From assembly GCA_964016875.1 (NCBI GenBank), contig OZ024720.1:70771520-70835519 (forward strand): 64,000 bases of DNA. The letters are read 5' to 3'. The DNA comes from Fallopia convolvulus. Taxonomy: Eukaryota; Streptophyta; Magnoliopsida; Caryophyllales; Polygonaceae. The translations under genes were made by a program, and so were the position numbers. Below, in pieces: positions 42,684 to 53,716 of this stretch (position 1 is the stretch's first letter; every line of letters starts with the position of its first letter). A model generated the notes under the pieces. It made no database searches. It saw nothing but the letters and a program-made list of their open reading frames with translations, and had not been told where the DNA came from.

Positions 42684-42849
42684 AGTCAATGTTGAGAACC
42701 CATTTCCCTTTCAGAATTGCCATAAGAACTTTCCGTGTTCTTGTGAATGCACCAGTTCTATCAGTTGAAGCAAGGACATGAGTGACGATTGAGGACGAAG
42801 ACCTCATAATAGTTGCACCACACATGCTTGCAAATTCTGCCAACATAAG
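42684..42849 (-). pseudogene. Single BRCT-domain exon (BRCA1/BARD1-like)
   Basis: The 166-nt exon is bounded by a TATACAG acceptor and an ACT/GTAAGC donor. It encodes AEFASMCGATIMRSSSSIVT, then HVLASTD..GAF.RT.KVLMAILKGKWVLNID. The pattern (G-x-THV-ASTD, R-T-KVLMAIL-GKW-) fits the BRCT domains of plant BRCA1/BARD1-type DNA-repair proteins. Neither the preceding nor the following exon was found within reach, so it is probably a captured or deletion-stranded exon. The precise parent is inferred. Confidence 0.65.
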
Positions 42850-43010
42850 CTGTATACAAACAAGATCGAGAAAAAAAAAACAGAAGTGAGAATTAAATGG
42901 AAAGTGAAAAAATGGAGAAAAAAGACATGTGAATTAAATGGGGAGAGAAAAAATGGAGAGAGGAAAAAAGAGTTACCAATTTTTTCGGAGGGGAAGGAGG
43001 GGCCATGACC

Positions 43011-43440
43011 AGGGGCGTAGCCAGGAATTGAAGTCAGTGGAGGCTAAATATATAACGAAATCACTTCAATTCCTATATTTTGTGAACCCCTAATAAAATT
43101 TTTTTTTGATTTCCTGAAATCAATGCACAATACAAATTAGTAAATCAATGTATTACTGAAATCTATCTACTGAAATTAATGTATTACTAAAATCAGTCGA
43201 GTACAATACAGTTGCAAACTTGCAAAAACAAAAACAAAAATGGTAAGTAGGCTGTCAAAAAAAGAGGAAGTGGTATCCCTGTAAAGAGATCACATTTATG
43301 ATTGGTAGACTATGATCTGGTTGATTAGGTTGTTTTTTACGAATTTATGGTTGATTAGGCTGTTTTTTACGAATTTCCTGAAATTTCAGTGGGCGCTCGG
43401 CCTCCTCTGAAATTTTCTCAATCACAATATTAGGAGGTTG
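43011..43440 (+). mobile_element. hAT-like element terminus
   Basis: CAGGGGCGTAGCCAGGAATT (from 43012) is the standard terminus of plant hAT elements and resembles the ends of the element at 37250-37788. A plausible inner right part lies near 43380-43440. No matching right terminus or 8-bp duplication was found, so the right boundary is approximate. Confidence 0.5.
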
Positions 43441-44034
43441 GCAGGTTGATTAAGCTGTTTTTTTAGGAATTTATGGATATTTTTTTTTGTTTAAAATTGT
43501 AATTTTTATATGATTTGATGGGTGAACAGGTCACCCAAATAACCCGAGGGTGACGGGTGGTTTGGGTGACGGGGTATAACATTAATTTTATGGGTGACGA
43601 GTGGGTCGGGTGAAACATGTATACTTGCGGGTCGGGTAGTGGAAGTGCTCCACTCACCTATAACCTAACCCATTAACAGCTTTAGGGAACATATATCTAA
43701 ACGGGAATGGAGACAATAAGAATATCTCCGCCCGAACCCACCCCATGGCCATCCCTAATTAACCTAGTCTTTTCTTTCTTCTAAATTGTTTAAAAGTTAA
43801 CCCATCTTTTTCCTAACGGGCCAACCAGTCCAAAGTCGTCTCCTTTTTAATTTGTATAAATGCCAATTCGTTTATTTTCAAATGGGTTAAAAAGCCCAAC
43901 AACTTTTTTTTTAAAATTCTTTGCATTTCCTCTCTAACGAGTGGCAAACATATGTTGCTCCAAAGTCCATTAATTTCGGCTGGTACTCTCGAATATTTAT
44001 CTTTTTCAGATGGTATCCTTAAAGTCCAACAATT
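43441..44034. other. Intergenic DNA
   Basis: Contains GGGTGACGGGTGG/GGGTCGGGTG blocks (43515-43640) like hAT-MITE arms. No coding signal. Confidence 0.4.
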
Positions 44035-45085
44035 CTTTCTATTGTGGAGATTATAACCGATAAGGTTGATATTGCCAATTAAATATCCCGTTTTCATTTC
44101 CAATATTTTTCATGAAGTCAACTTTGATACGGACTTCATTGTCGACTGATATGCTTTATTCTTTTCGATTGTAGGATTTGCAACTGATTTAGGCTTTCGA
44201 GAACTCATATACAAGATCTAGCATTATCCACCCTTATTTTTTTATCCTTAACAAAAAAGATCATGTCAATCCGGTTAGATGGGCTTTTTTTTCTTTTTAT
44301 TTCTGAATATATTATTTAGATCATTATACGAAATCCAATATTTGGTTATATTCAGTTAAACCTCTATAAATTAATAGGGTTGTGACCATAATATTTTATT
44401 ATTTTATAGAGATATTAATTAACCAATAAATTAATATTTATTAATTTAAAAAGATTTTTGTAATAATAGCTTGCAAAATGCACTATCATATATGATTTTA
44501 TTGTAAGATTTTAGAAGGCTATGAGTTAGGACAATCTGATCCATGTAAGATTAATGTTTTAGCTGCTATCAATATTGTAGTCTCATCTTGGATAGTTAAT
44601 GTTGAGCAAGAGGAAATAGCAAATTGCTTTAGACATTGCAAAATTCGTTCATGAGATGAAGTAACAAAGAATGATTATAGTTGACATTGCAAAATTTCTT
44701 TTTAAAACAACGCTAGAAATGTTGGATCCAATAAGAAAAGTTATAAATGAGCTCCAAATAGAACTAAGAAAAAACAAACAACACTACAATCATATTTCAT
44801 TAGATTTTCTTACTTATGACTATGTAACTTTTTATATAATTATTAATTTATGATATTAATGGGACCCTATATTTATATTGTGGTTTTTTAAAAATTTATT
44901 ATCTTATTATCTTGTCGAAATTTGTTAATTTTACATTGGCTCAAGTTGGGACCGGAGAAAAATGTTATTTTAGAGAGTTTATTAATTTACCGAGTATTAA
45001 TTTAGAGAGGTTCTACTGTAGTTAGTTTAGATTGTAGTTAGTTTAGATTATTAAGCTTTCACACCAATAGTAGTATACTAGTATA
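44035..45085. repeat. Segmental duplicate C1 (pair of 26685-27040)
   Basis: The outer parts match 26685-27040 in the same order. The middle (44353-45018) is an inserted pogo-like element that the 26-kb copy lacks. Confidence 0.75.
44353..45018 (+). mobile_element. Pogo/Emigrant-like element with transposase remnant
   Basis: The left end CAGTTAAACCTCTATAAATT and the right end read inward, CAGTAGAACCTCTCTAAATT, are the terminal repeats of the plant pogo-like Emigrant/Lemi group. TA follows the right end. Inside, 44549-44650 encodes INVLAAINIVVSSW, then EEIANCFRHCKI, matching the end of the pogo/Tigger DDE transposase region (the '..W..V..ETI.NCF.HC' pattern). Most of the transposase is deleted, so this is a 666-bp deletion derivative. 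Confidence 0.8.
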
Positions 45086-45104
45086 CAGATGTAGAAAAAA
45101 AATA

Positions 45105-45500
45105 TATAAAATAAATCAAAGAATGATCACAATCGACCCGAACTGTTCGAAATCCAAGAAAAAAACTAATTCGATAGACCCGAAATTCATTGGGTTCAAA
45201 CCCGATAAACCGTTGGGTGATCCGATTTGTTATAGTTTTAGAATATATATAATATATTTTAAAAATTATAATATATTTATTAAAATATATATAGTACTCC
45301 GTAATAAATTATTATTAAATATTATTTTTTTAAATAAAATAATATTTTAATAATTGTAAAAATTTCGATTTTTTTGAGGGTTGACCCGATCCACCCGAAA
45401 ACTTACAATGACCTGACCCGATTTGATAGGTGACCCGTTACAATCCAAATACGACTCAACCGAACCCGGCCTGACCGACCCGTTTAATAGCTCTATTTAC
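45105..45500. repeat. GACCCGA-arm repeat
   Basis: Arms rich in CGACCCGAA and GACCCGATC flank an AT-rich core of TATATTTTAAAAATTATAAT type. Same architecture as the hAT MITE at 5219-5623; a target duplication was not identified. It is followed by a 10-bp perfect inverted repeat (AACGGGGGTT / AACCCCCGTT, 45511-45539). Confidence 0.45.
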
Positions 45501-46089
45501 AACCGATGACAACGGGGGTTGTACATTATAACCCCCGTTTTGATACAACTTTTAAGAGCACAAGGCCATCTACGAAGACTTGTGACAACTTTTATAATTA
45601 CAGTCTAGTCGTCTAGAATTTTTGACTTAATATTGGACTAGCCTATATAAAGTTCCAGACAGATCATTTTTACATGATGTGGTGTGCCACATTGTTGGTT
45701 CATATTGGTAGAAATGTAGAATCACTTTTCTTGCTAAAACTTAACAGTCATATATAGAAAACTTTGTTGTCCAAGGACAATGGCAAAAGACCAAAAATTT
45801 GTATTTTCCCCCTCATACTTTGCAATAGTTAACAAATTTGTGTCACATATCAACTTTCTAGCTTGGAAGTATTAAAAGTCAACGTGTCTTGTTCAATTTA
45901 TACTCCGACGATACAGGTCAGTTTTGATTTAACTGTAACATCTAAGTTGATATATATATATATATATGTCTTGTTCAATTTGTGTCACATATCAGTTTTG
46001 ATTTAACGAAAGTTTAATAATTAGAATGGATACCGGTTCGCCATGATGCAAGATGCTTATGCTGACATATCAAATTTTAATAATAGTAC

Positions 46090-46252
46090 CAAAATCCTCT
46101 TGGTTCTAGTGGTAATTGGTACTAGGTCGTTTAAGCATCTGTCCAGAGGTTTCGAGTTCGAAACTCTCTGGTGGTGTGTATACAATCCAGACGTAGGCAT
46201 AAAGTGCCAGCCCGGACAAGGCCCAGCCCGTAATTTTTTTTTTAATAATTAG
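46090..46252 (+). mobile_element. tRNA-derived SINE
   Basis: The head resembles a tRNA: an A-box-like TTCTAGTGGTAATTGG and a B box in GGTTTCGAGTTCGAAACTC (46149-46167). The body ends in a T-rich tail. The flanks TTTAATAATAGT (left) and TTTAATAATTAGT (right) look like a target duplication with one indel. Pol III-type internal promoter; no coding capacity. Confidence 0.75.
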
Positions 46253-46317
46253 TGGCCAAACCAATCCAAGACAAAACAAAAGGAAACTGAGTTATCAAAT
46301 TAAAGATCAAGGTGAAT

Positions 46318-46625
46318 CCAATAGCAGGCAATTTGGGCCGAAACTTGGGCCAGTTGTATGCTGACATATTAATCACCGTCATCCTGGCAACTGGGCCTCT
46401 TCAGAAGATCCATAAAGAAACCGCCCACACAATCCATGTAAAAATTGTCGTCATTATGATGTCACTATTTGTAATTGATCTAATCCTAAGTTCCTACCTG
46501 ATAATAATGTTTGAAGGCCGCAAAATAGTGAAATGGATAGACACCTGCCCTAACCAGTAATCGCCCCTATCCTAACCAACCCACTATAGCCCCCACACAT
46601 TCAAACCATCTATTTATTGTGATAG
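46318..46625. repeat. Segmental duplicate C2, carrying the empty MULE site
   Basis: Matches 28035-28218 joined to 29379-29512. At 46499-46506 it has a single TGATAATA where the 28-kb copy has the MULE between two TTGATAATA copies. Confidence 0.85.
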
Positions 46626-46649
46626 CTAGGGTTGTAAATAGGGTGCCTG

Positions 46650-46790
46650 ACCTATACGAGAAGTGTTGAATAAGAGCCGCCTAGACGGTCAGAACAGTGG
46701 TCTTAGACGGATACTTGAATTGTTAGGCAGGTTAAAACCTTTCAACACTTAGACGAAATTTACCCAAGATTCTTACAACAATGATTGTGA
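46650..46790 (+). repeat. Dispersed CCTAGACG-type repeat
   Basis: Blocks 'GCCGCCTAGACGG', 'TTAGGCAGGTTAAAACC' and 'TTTCAACACTTAGACGAAAT' relate it to 4500-4690. Confidence 0.45.
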
Positions 46791-46994
46791 TTGGTGAAAT
46801 AGGTTATGAGTTGTATATAAGTGAGAGTTTATTAATTGAATAACCCAATTCCATCACGAAAACATGTGAACCACTCGTGATAAATAAATTATATTTTTGA
46901 TGTATATATTACGTTATATACTTGTGTGTTCGTGCATTTATATGACGTATCGGCATTTGATTTATATGGACTTTGATATATTGTGATTCTACTT

Positions 46995-47205
46995 TAAATC
47001 TTGTGATAATTTTACTAAAGATTATACAATATTATGATATTAATATAAAATTTAAAACAATGGTATATAATATCATAATAAAATTATGTAATTTATAAAA
47101 AATCTTTAAGATTGTGTCCCATATTTTATCAATATATAGATAAAAAAAAATTATATACTTGAAGTCCATGTCTCGTTAAAAGATAAAAAAAATTATTTTA
47201 TTATT
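46995..47205 (-). repeat. AT-rich dispersed repeat, inverted relative of 40060-40275
   Basis: Long shared blocks (see 39540-40324). A second partial relative begins near 47290 (GGAGCCCAAGTCTTGTTAAA). A possible element end at 47495-47560 (CACGTGGCGCAAATTTTACA). A Helitron-type element is a guess. Confidence 0.5.
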
Positions 47206-47569
47206 AAACATAAAGTTATATCTTTTCTCAAAATAAAAATATATCAACAAAAAAAGTTATCATTTTAAATTATATCATTATATAGATATAAATTTTGTAT
47301 TTGGAGCCCAAGTCTTGTTAAAAGATAAAAAAAAATATATTAAGACCATAAATCTTGTATCCATAGATAGAAAATTATAACATAAAAAATTATATAAACA
47401 TGTTATCTATTTAGTATATATAGCAAGAATACTATAACTTGTTACAAAATTTATTAAAATATAATTTTATATTAATTTATTCAAAAATGTCACGTGGCGC
47501 AAATTTTACAACAGACTTGAGTTCTGCTTTATAATGTATTAGGATAGATATATCAAAAGTTAATTCCTA

Positions 47570-48294
47570 ATAAAAACTTAAAAAAATATATATCGGGTTT
47601 GTGGGAAGGATCGCTCAAATGACCCATAATATTAAATAAGTTAAATTTCCACCAAAAAATATTAAATAAGTTAAATATGAAAAAATTATAAAAAATTATT
47701 TAATGGTGATTAATGGATCATTTTCATTCGCCCATTGGTTGGTGAAATAGTTCCACCCACCCTTAACCCAACAGTCTCATACTCTCACCCCATTTACAAC
47801 TAATTAATTATGCACACTATTCATCTATTCTCTTTTAGTTATAGTTTATTCACAAAATAAACATTTAAACTCATTTTTCCCTTTATTATCTTATTTAAAA
47901 CCTACAAAAACTATTTTTATTTACTAAGTATACATATTCAAATTTATCCTTTTGTTGCTATAAAGTCTACAAGGTAAAATAAAACGCACATCTTGCATTT
48001 TCCTCAACATTATTAATATCTAAAATAACGTAAAATAAATAAAAATTACATTTGTACAATTTTTATTTTTATTTTCGTTTCTTTGGTAAACAAACAGAAG
48101 AAGTTTGTTGAAAGCGTGTTTGGTTTGCGCTCTTGACCGCCCTCACTGCCGGGGCAGTTATACATTGCCGTCATTGCATTCAACTTCCCCTCTACGGATT
48201 CTGAGTAGCTTTGAGAGTTATCAGAAATTGATTGCAAAGGAAATTTATTTCTGGGTTCTGCTTTGCAAACGGTGAATCGATCGGAAAATTAACA
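47570..48294 (+). other. Upstream region of SCP2
   Basis: AT-rich DNA turns GC-richer from about 48105 (GACCGCCCTCACTGCCGGGG), consistent with promoter and 5' UTR. No clear TATA box was assigned. Confidence 0.4.
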
Positions 48295-49466
48295 ATGGCG
48301 GGATCAGATCAGCTGAAGACCGAAGCTCTAATGGATCAGATGAAGGCTCACTTGGCCACCGACGCCGGCAAGGAGCTTACGAAGAAATTGGGGCTCGTTT
48401 ACGAGATCCATGTTTCTCCCAAGGTGGGTTCGAATCTGTTCTTCCCCTTTGAATAAAAAAGATTGATTTTTTAGGGTTTTGATTTGGGAATTTGTTGTCG
48501 GCAGAAAATTGGGGTCGATGAGGTCGTGTACACGGTTGATTTGAAGAAGGGAGAAGTTAAGAAAGGTTAGGTCTATTCTTTGCTGATTGAAATTGATTAG
48601 CTATCGAATTTCTAGGTTTCAGATCTAATTTTGAGTGTTCGGTTGGTTGATTTTGAGTTTGAATTGTGTTGAATTTGTAGGGGTTTACGAAGATGGTAAG
48701 CCCGACGCCATTTTTACATCCAAGGATGCTGATTTCTACAAGATCGCTACTGGTGGCATGAACCCTCAGATGGCTTTCATGAGGTCCTCTTTCTCATATA
48801 ACTCTCCACAAATCTCTGTTAACAGACTATAGTTCATAATCTCAGATTCTTAGATTGGTGCTGATTTTACCTTTTAAAGTAGACTTGCTTTCTGAATCAG
48901 TAGAATATTAGGACTTTTGTAAAGAAAGTGTGCCTTAGCTGACTGTTTTGTCAAAATTGATTTGATCATATTGAAAAAGGACAGTTCTTGGGGGCGCATC
49001 CTAATGCTCATCGGCTTTTATACAATGTCTTTGAGATGGATATAAGTATATAACCCCTATACCAAATTTGGTGCATTCTAACTAGATTCAGTTATCATTG
49101 TCACACATCTGAATTTTAGTTTTCCTTTGGGTCTTCCGGGCAATGATAATACTTGGGCCTTCTTCATACACCCTCTCGATTTTATATTGGGGCAAGAATA
49201 TGTACATCATGCCCCCCAGATCCCGCTTGGGGCGGGCTAGCACTGGGTTGATGTTGTTGTTGAAAAAAAACAGTTTTTTTTTTTGTTAGTTATGGGAACT
49301 GATGTGTTGAAAAGATTGGATGTGAAAGATATGGAATTTGGCCTTGACTGATGATGGATTTTCAAATTTGTGTGGATTATGCAGAGGTGCATTGAAGATC
49401 AAAGGAAGCATAAGTGCAGCTCAGAAATTTACTCCTGATATCTTCCCAAAGCCATCCAAGATGTGA
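48295..49466 (+). CDS. SCP2: Sterol carrier protein 2 (SCP2 domain), peroxisomal
   Basis: Four exons, 48295-48423, 48505-48565, 48681-48783 and 49385-49466, give 375 nt and 124 residues with GT-AG introns in phase. The whole protein is one SCP2 domain, with ALMDQMKAHLATDAGKELTK, then KIGVDEVVYTVDLKKGEVKK, and DFYKIATGGMNPQMAFMRGA. It is close in length and sequence to Arabidopsis SCP2, a small lipid-transfer protein of peroxisomes that shuttles acyl-CoA and sterol-like lipids between membranes and supports beta-oxidation. The C terminus is SKM, an accepted variant of the SKL peroxisomal targeting signal. Intron 3 (48784-49384) ends in a TTGATGTTGTTGTTG-A(n) segment (49230-49270) resembling a retroposon tail. 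It faces the CYP707A gene convergently. Confidence 0.95.
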
Positions 49467-51040
49467 GAAGATCAAAGGACGAACATAGCTTTTCGCATTC
49501 AGGGTACTTGTATCAGATGCTTTTGCTGTAGTTTGTATGAAATTTAATGAAGATACGAAGCCATTTAAAGTTATATACTTGATGAACATGCATGTTGTTT
49601 CCTGATTACTATCCTAATAAACAAGCTTGAACGGCTCCAGTTTCTTCACTTGCCTTTATCTTGTTTTTAATCTGTCTGATTAAGAGTTTTCCATTCAACA
49701 GAATCTGAGTAAGTTGTCTTGCTTTTGGCCTTGTAGTTCTTTCTAAGTTGTCATTGATGGATGATTGATATGGATCATTTCCATCACGCCTTTTGAATTT
49801 AGTATGTATGTGAAACAGAAATCAAGAACTGATCCCAGCCACACTGAATGATAGAAATCCCATGTTTTAAATATATGCCCACTTCAGATTGCTTGATTGT
49901 GCTTGAGAAGCCAAATGTATAAGCCTCACAAAACCTTAATAGGACACTTTAAGTATGGTCCATTTTAATTTTGTAAGGATTTGCATAGGGTGCTGAAGTT
50001 GTTATGTCCTGTTAGCCTTGGAAATTGCTCTCTATGTTTGGTACACCAACCTTTCCTTTAGTAGGTCAATTGTGCAAGCGACATTTGGTTCATTGATAGC
50101 CTTTGAAAAGGGAACATTTAGTACTCAAACTTCAAACCAAAGATAGTGATAACTGTAAACATAATCCTCTCTGTCAATTTTCTCTAAGAAGAAAAAATTA
50201 GATTCCAAAAGGACAAAAAGAAAAGATCATTAAACACTTTGATGTTTGACTGAATCAATTGAAGAGGAATCTTCTGATGTCTCCTATTTTTTTGAGATTC
50301 TCTGAAGTGATGTTCTACCAAGAATAGACTCTACTCAAGTTTCTCAGATTGAAAAAAGGAAATTGCAGGCTATTGTGCAACCTTTTGCTGGTGTATTTAG
50401 ATGCTTTTATCTTGGCTTGAATACCCAATTCCTTCCAATTATGAATGTTTTCAATTTACCCAGTTCTGTTTGGCAGAGTTATAGGACTTCTGATTCTTGA
50501 ACAATACCAAGATCAGATTAAGAAAAAGACTTGTGCTTTATGGTTATAGCTTTATTATGCTTTAGAAGTCAAATGTATAAGCATCACAGAGCTTTGATAG
50601 GACACTTAAGTATGGTCCATTTTAATTTTGTAAGGATTTGCATAAGATGCTGAAGTTGTTATTTCCTGTTAGCCTTAGAAATTGCTCTATGTTTGGTACA
50701 ACAACCTTTCCTTTACTATGCCAATCATGCAAACATTTGGCTCCATGACAGCCTTTGAAATGGAACATTCTGCACTTAAATGGTAATCAACTCAAAGATA
50801 ACTTTAATTTGTAATCTTCTCCTTCAATTTTCCTGAAGAAAAATTTAGATGCTAAACACTTTGTGTTTTTTTTTGGTCAAAGATGCTAAACACTTTGATG
50901 ATAGACTAAAACAATTAGCAAGGAATCTTCTGATATCTCCTTCTTTTTGGAGATTCTCTGAAGTGATGTTCTACCAAGAAGAGACTAAACTCAATTTTCT
51001 AAGATTGAATAAAAGGTAAGTGCAGGCTCTTATGCTGCCT
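49467..51040. other. Convergent intergenic region with tandem duplication
   Basis: Contains the SCP2 3' UTR, then two copies of a ~470-bp segment (49895-50400 and 50560-51040). Both carry 'ATGGTCCATTTTAATTTTGT', 'GCTGAAGTTGTTAT', 'CCTTTCCTTTA' and 'GATTCTCTGAAGTGATGTTC'. The right copy is the 3' flank of the P450 gene; the left copy extends a few bases into sequence matching the P450 last codons (near 50380). Confidence 0.8.
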
Positions 51041-53571
51041 TTAGCTGGTATATTCTTTCCAAAACCTCGTCGGTAAACCTTGCATTGGCACCGGAAATGG
51101 ACTATACTGAACTCCAGTTTGTGGCCCGACCGCTTCCCATCTGTAATCAAAACATACATAAAAACACCACATTAGAGCAAGAAACAAGAGAAAGCACACA
51201 AAACACACCTAACCCTTTTATCATGTTTTGTTTCAAGTTCATTAGCTATACTGTTTAGTGTGAATGGTTATATGTAGGAGTACCTGAACTTGGTGACAAG
51301 ATGGTGGGTCATGACAAGCATCTCTAGCTTGGCAAGCTTACTCCCAGGACAAGCGTGCACTCCGCTGCCAAATGGCATGTAAGTATTCGGTTTGCATCCA
51401 GCCTGAGTTTACATAAACAAGCATTAGGTATGCTTACATGTAGAAATTTGGCCCTCTTGAGCCTTTGTGATGAATTATATGAAGAAAAATGATATCTTGG
51501 CCTATGGGAACTACCTCAAATCTATAAGGATCAAATTTTTGAGGATCTTGGAAGAATTCTGGATTATGATGGATGTTTCTGAACAAGGGCAATACTTTCC
51601 ATCCTTTAGGAATCACATACCCTGTAAATAAATCATAGAATGTTTAATAATGCAAAAAAGAATTGTCAAAGTATAATGCTTATAATGCATCAGCTTATTA
51701 CCTTTGAGTTCTACATCAGCTATTGCTTCTCTGAATGTGAATGATATAATGCTTGCCATCCTCAGACTCTCTAACACAACCTGATATTCAAAAGAAATAT
51801 ACTTAAGGATACAAACATTGTGATGAAATACTGTTTTTTGGCTATAATTAGTTCATGAATTACCTTATGAGTAAGAGACATGCTGCTTGTTTGAGCCCAT
51901 GTCAGTGGCTTTTCACCTCCATTATTTGACTGAAATATTGCCATTTGTTCTTCCTGCCCAAACAACCAACAGAAACAGAACTATTAGTTTCTTTGTATAT
52001 GTAAAAATCCATGCTTTCCCAATTCCAATATTAAAAAAAAAATTGAAAACAGATTGATTAATTTGTACTTGTGATCTACCTTTACAGCCTCTAGAAGTTT
52101 TGGGTTATCATAAAGGTACTTGACAATCCATGTCATGACACTGGCTGTGGTATCTTGAGCTGCAAAGAGCACTCCAATCACATTATCAGCAATCTGATCT
52201 TCACTTAACACATTTTCCCTTTCATCCATGGAGTTTAGAAGATGACCCAACAAATTCTTCTCCTCCAATCTCTTTTCCTTTCTTTCATTTATGATTTCCT
52301 TGATAATCTCTCTCAGCCTCTGCCTTGCCTTAAACCAGATCATTAAAAAAAGGTCAATTTGATGCATTATGGAGCATTTATAATTCACATTGTTTCTAGA
52401 GATGAGGTGAAGTGTGCTTACAAGTAACGCCGTCCTGAATCGAGTCCCCGGTAAGTTTAGAGGGTAGGAGTTGTAGCCCTTTTCAACTAAGCTGTAGTTC
52501 TTCTTTAGCTCTTCTCTGTATCCACCATCCAAGTGACCAAAAATTGCAAGAATCCCAACTTCAAATGAGAACTGTAAAAGCAGACCCATTTTTAAGTTCA
52601 ATTCAAAATTGACTTTCAAAAGCAATTTTAAGTACTTTGAGATTCTACTAAAGAAATTTCAAGGAAATCACTCACATAGATGATTAAAATGACCCTATAC
52701 TAGATGAGTTAAACTAGTATTTGTCTTTTAGTTGTCTAACAAAAAAGTACTTTGGAATGTACTAATACTTAGTCACCTCACAACTTGAGGCATAATCAAA
52801 AGATTCCATTGAATAAATTTCGGACGATTTATGAATGATTTAGGCTGACCCTATACCGGATGAGTAAACTATTAATTTGAATGTACTAATAACTAACCTT
52901 CTTCATTTCATGAAAAGTGTTGATTACATGGCCTCCATCCCAAGACTCCAAGGTAGACAAAGCAATCTCTTCAACACCAGGCAAAAGAGCGCGAATGGAT
53001 TCATGCGACAAAGAGGCAAGAACTAGCTTCCTAAGGCGTGTATGGTACTCACCTTGGTGGAAGAACAAAGCCGATGGACCGATCAAAGTCTCCTTACTTT
53101 TCGGGTAAGTCGGTTTGAACAAGTGAGCTTGTGTTGCCAACACAAACTTGGCTGCCTCTGGACTAGCCACCATCACACAAGGACAACCTAGTATTTGGGT
53201 CTTGAATATTTCCCCATACCTGAAAATTATAATACATTATTACTATTGTCTTTATAATGTACTTGATTTCATATGCTAAAAGTTAGGACCTGTTTGGATC
53301 GCACTTATAATGCAGAATTTTGCATTATAATGCGCGATCCAAACAGGCTCTTAATAACTTTGCATAAAATTAACAACCTCTTTAGTTTTTGGGCAAAGAA
53401 TACATTTGGGTCTTGAGAATAGAGTTGAAGAGTTTCCCCAATGTATGGCCATCCCATGGAGCCAGGCGGAAGCCGAGCTCTTCGCCATGGCTTCCCATTT
53501 GATCTCAAGAAGATGCATGAAAGTAGAACAAGGAGGAAGATGGGAAGGATATATGCAAACAATTCATACAT
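51041..53571 (-). CDS. CYP707A: CYP707A-type abscisic acid 8'-hydroxylase
   Basis: Nine minus-strand exons: 53571-53378, 53219-52898, 52571-52422, 52328-52080, 51953-51864, 51780-51702, 51621-51515, 51402-51284 and 51140-51041. They total 1410 nt and 469 residues, all GT-AG and in phase. An N-terminal membrane anchor (FAYILPIFLLVLLSCIFL) is followed by the Pro-rich hinge LPPGSMGWPYIGETL. The I-helix oxygen-activation motif is AAQDTT (278-283), ExxR is ESLR (339-342), and the heme loop is PFGSGVHACPG with ligand Cys415. 'ILGCPCVMVASPEAAKFVL' and the exon layout fit CYP707A. These ER-bound monooxygenases hydroxylate ABA at C8', leading to phaseic acid, and so end ABA signals in germination and stress recovery. 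Intron 1 holds a 65-bp foldback MITE. The subfamily number (A1-A4) is not assigned; a TATA box lies about 140 bp upstream. Confidence 0.93.
53286..53350. mobile_element. Miniature foldback MITE in P450 intron 1
   Basis: The 65-bp hairpin runs from GGACCTGTTTGGATCGC to GCGATCCAAACAGGCTC, with TGCATTATAATGC in the stem. Exact TTA duplications flank it (53283-53285 and 53351-53353), the PIF/Harbinger target. Same family as 13025-13153. Confidence 0.85.
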
Positions 53572-53706
53572 TTTTGGAAGATTTTTTTTAAAAAATTTTT
53601 TCTTATGGAGGCCTAAGACAATTTGCTCACTTGTATGTATATATGATTGAATTTTGGTGTTTTGTAGTAGGAAAATGCAGGATGTTTGGAATGGTGAATT
53701 GGGTCC

Positions 53707-53716
53707 ATTTATATAG
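53707..53716 (-). promoter_or_regulatory. TATA box of CYP707A
   Basis: Minus-strand CTATATAAAT lies about 140 bp upstream of the ATG at 53571; a plausible core promoter. Confidence 0.55.
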
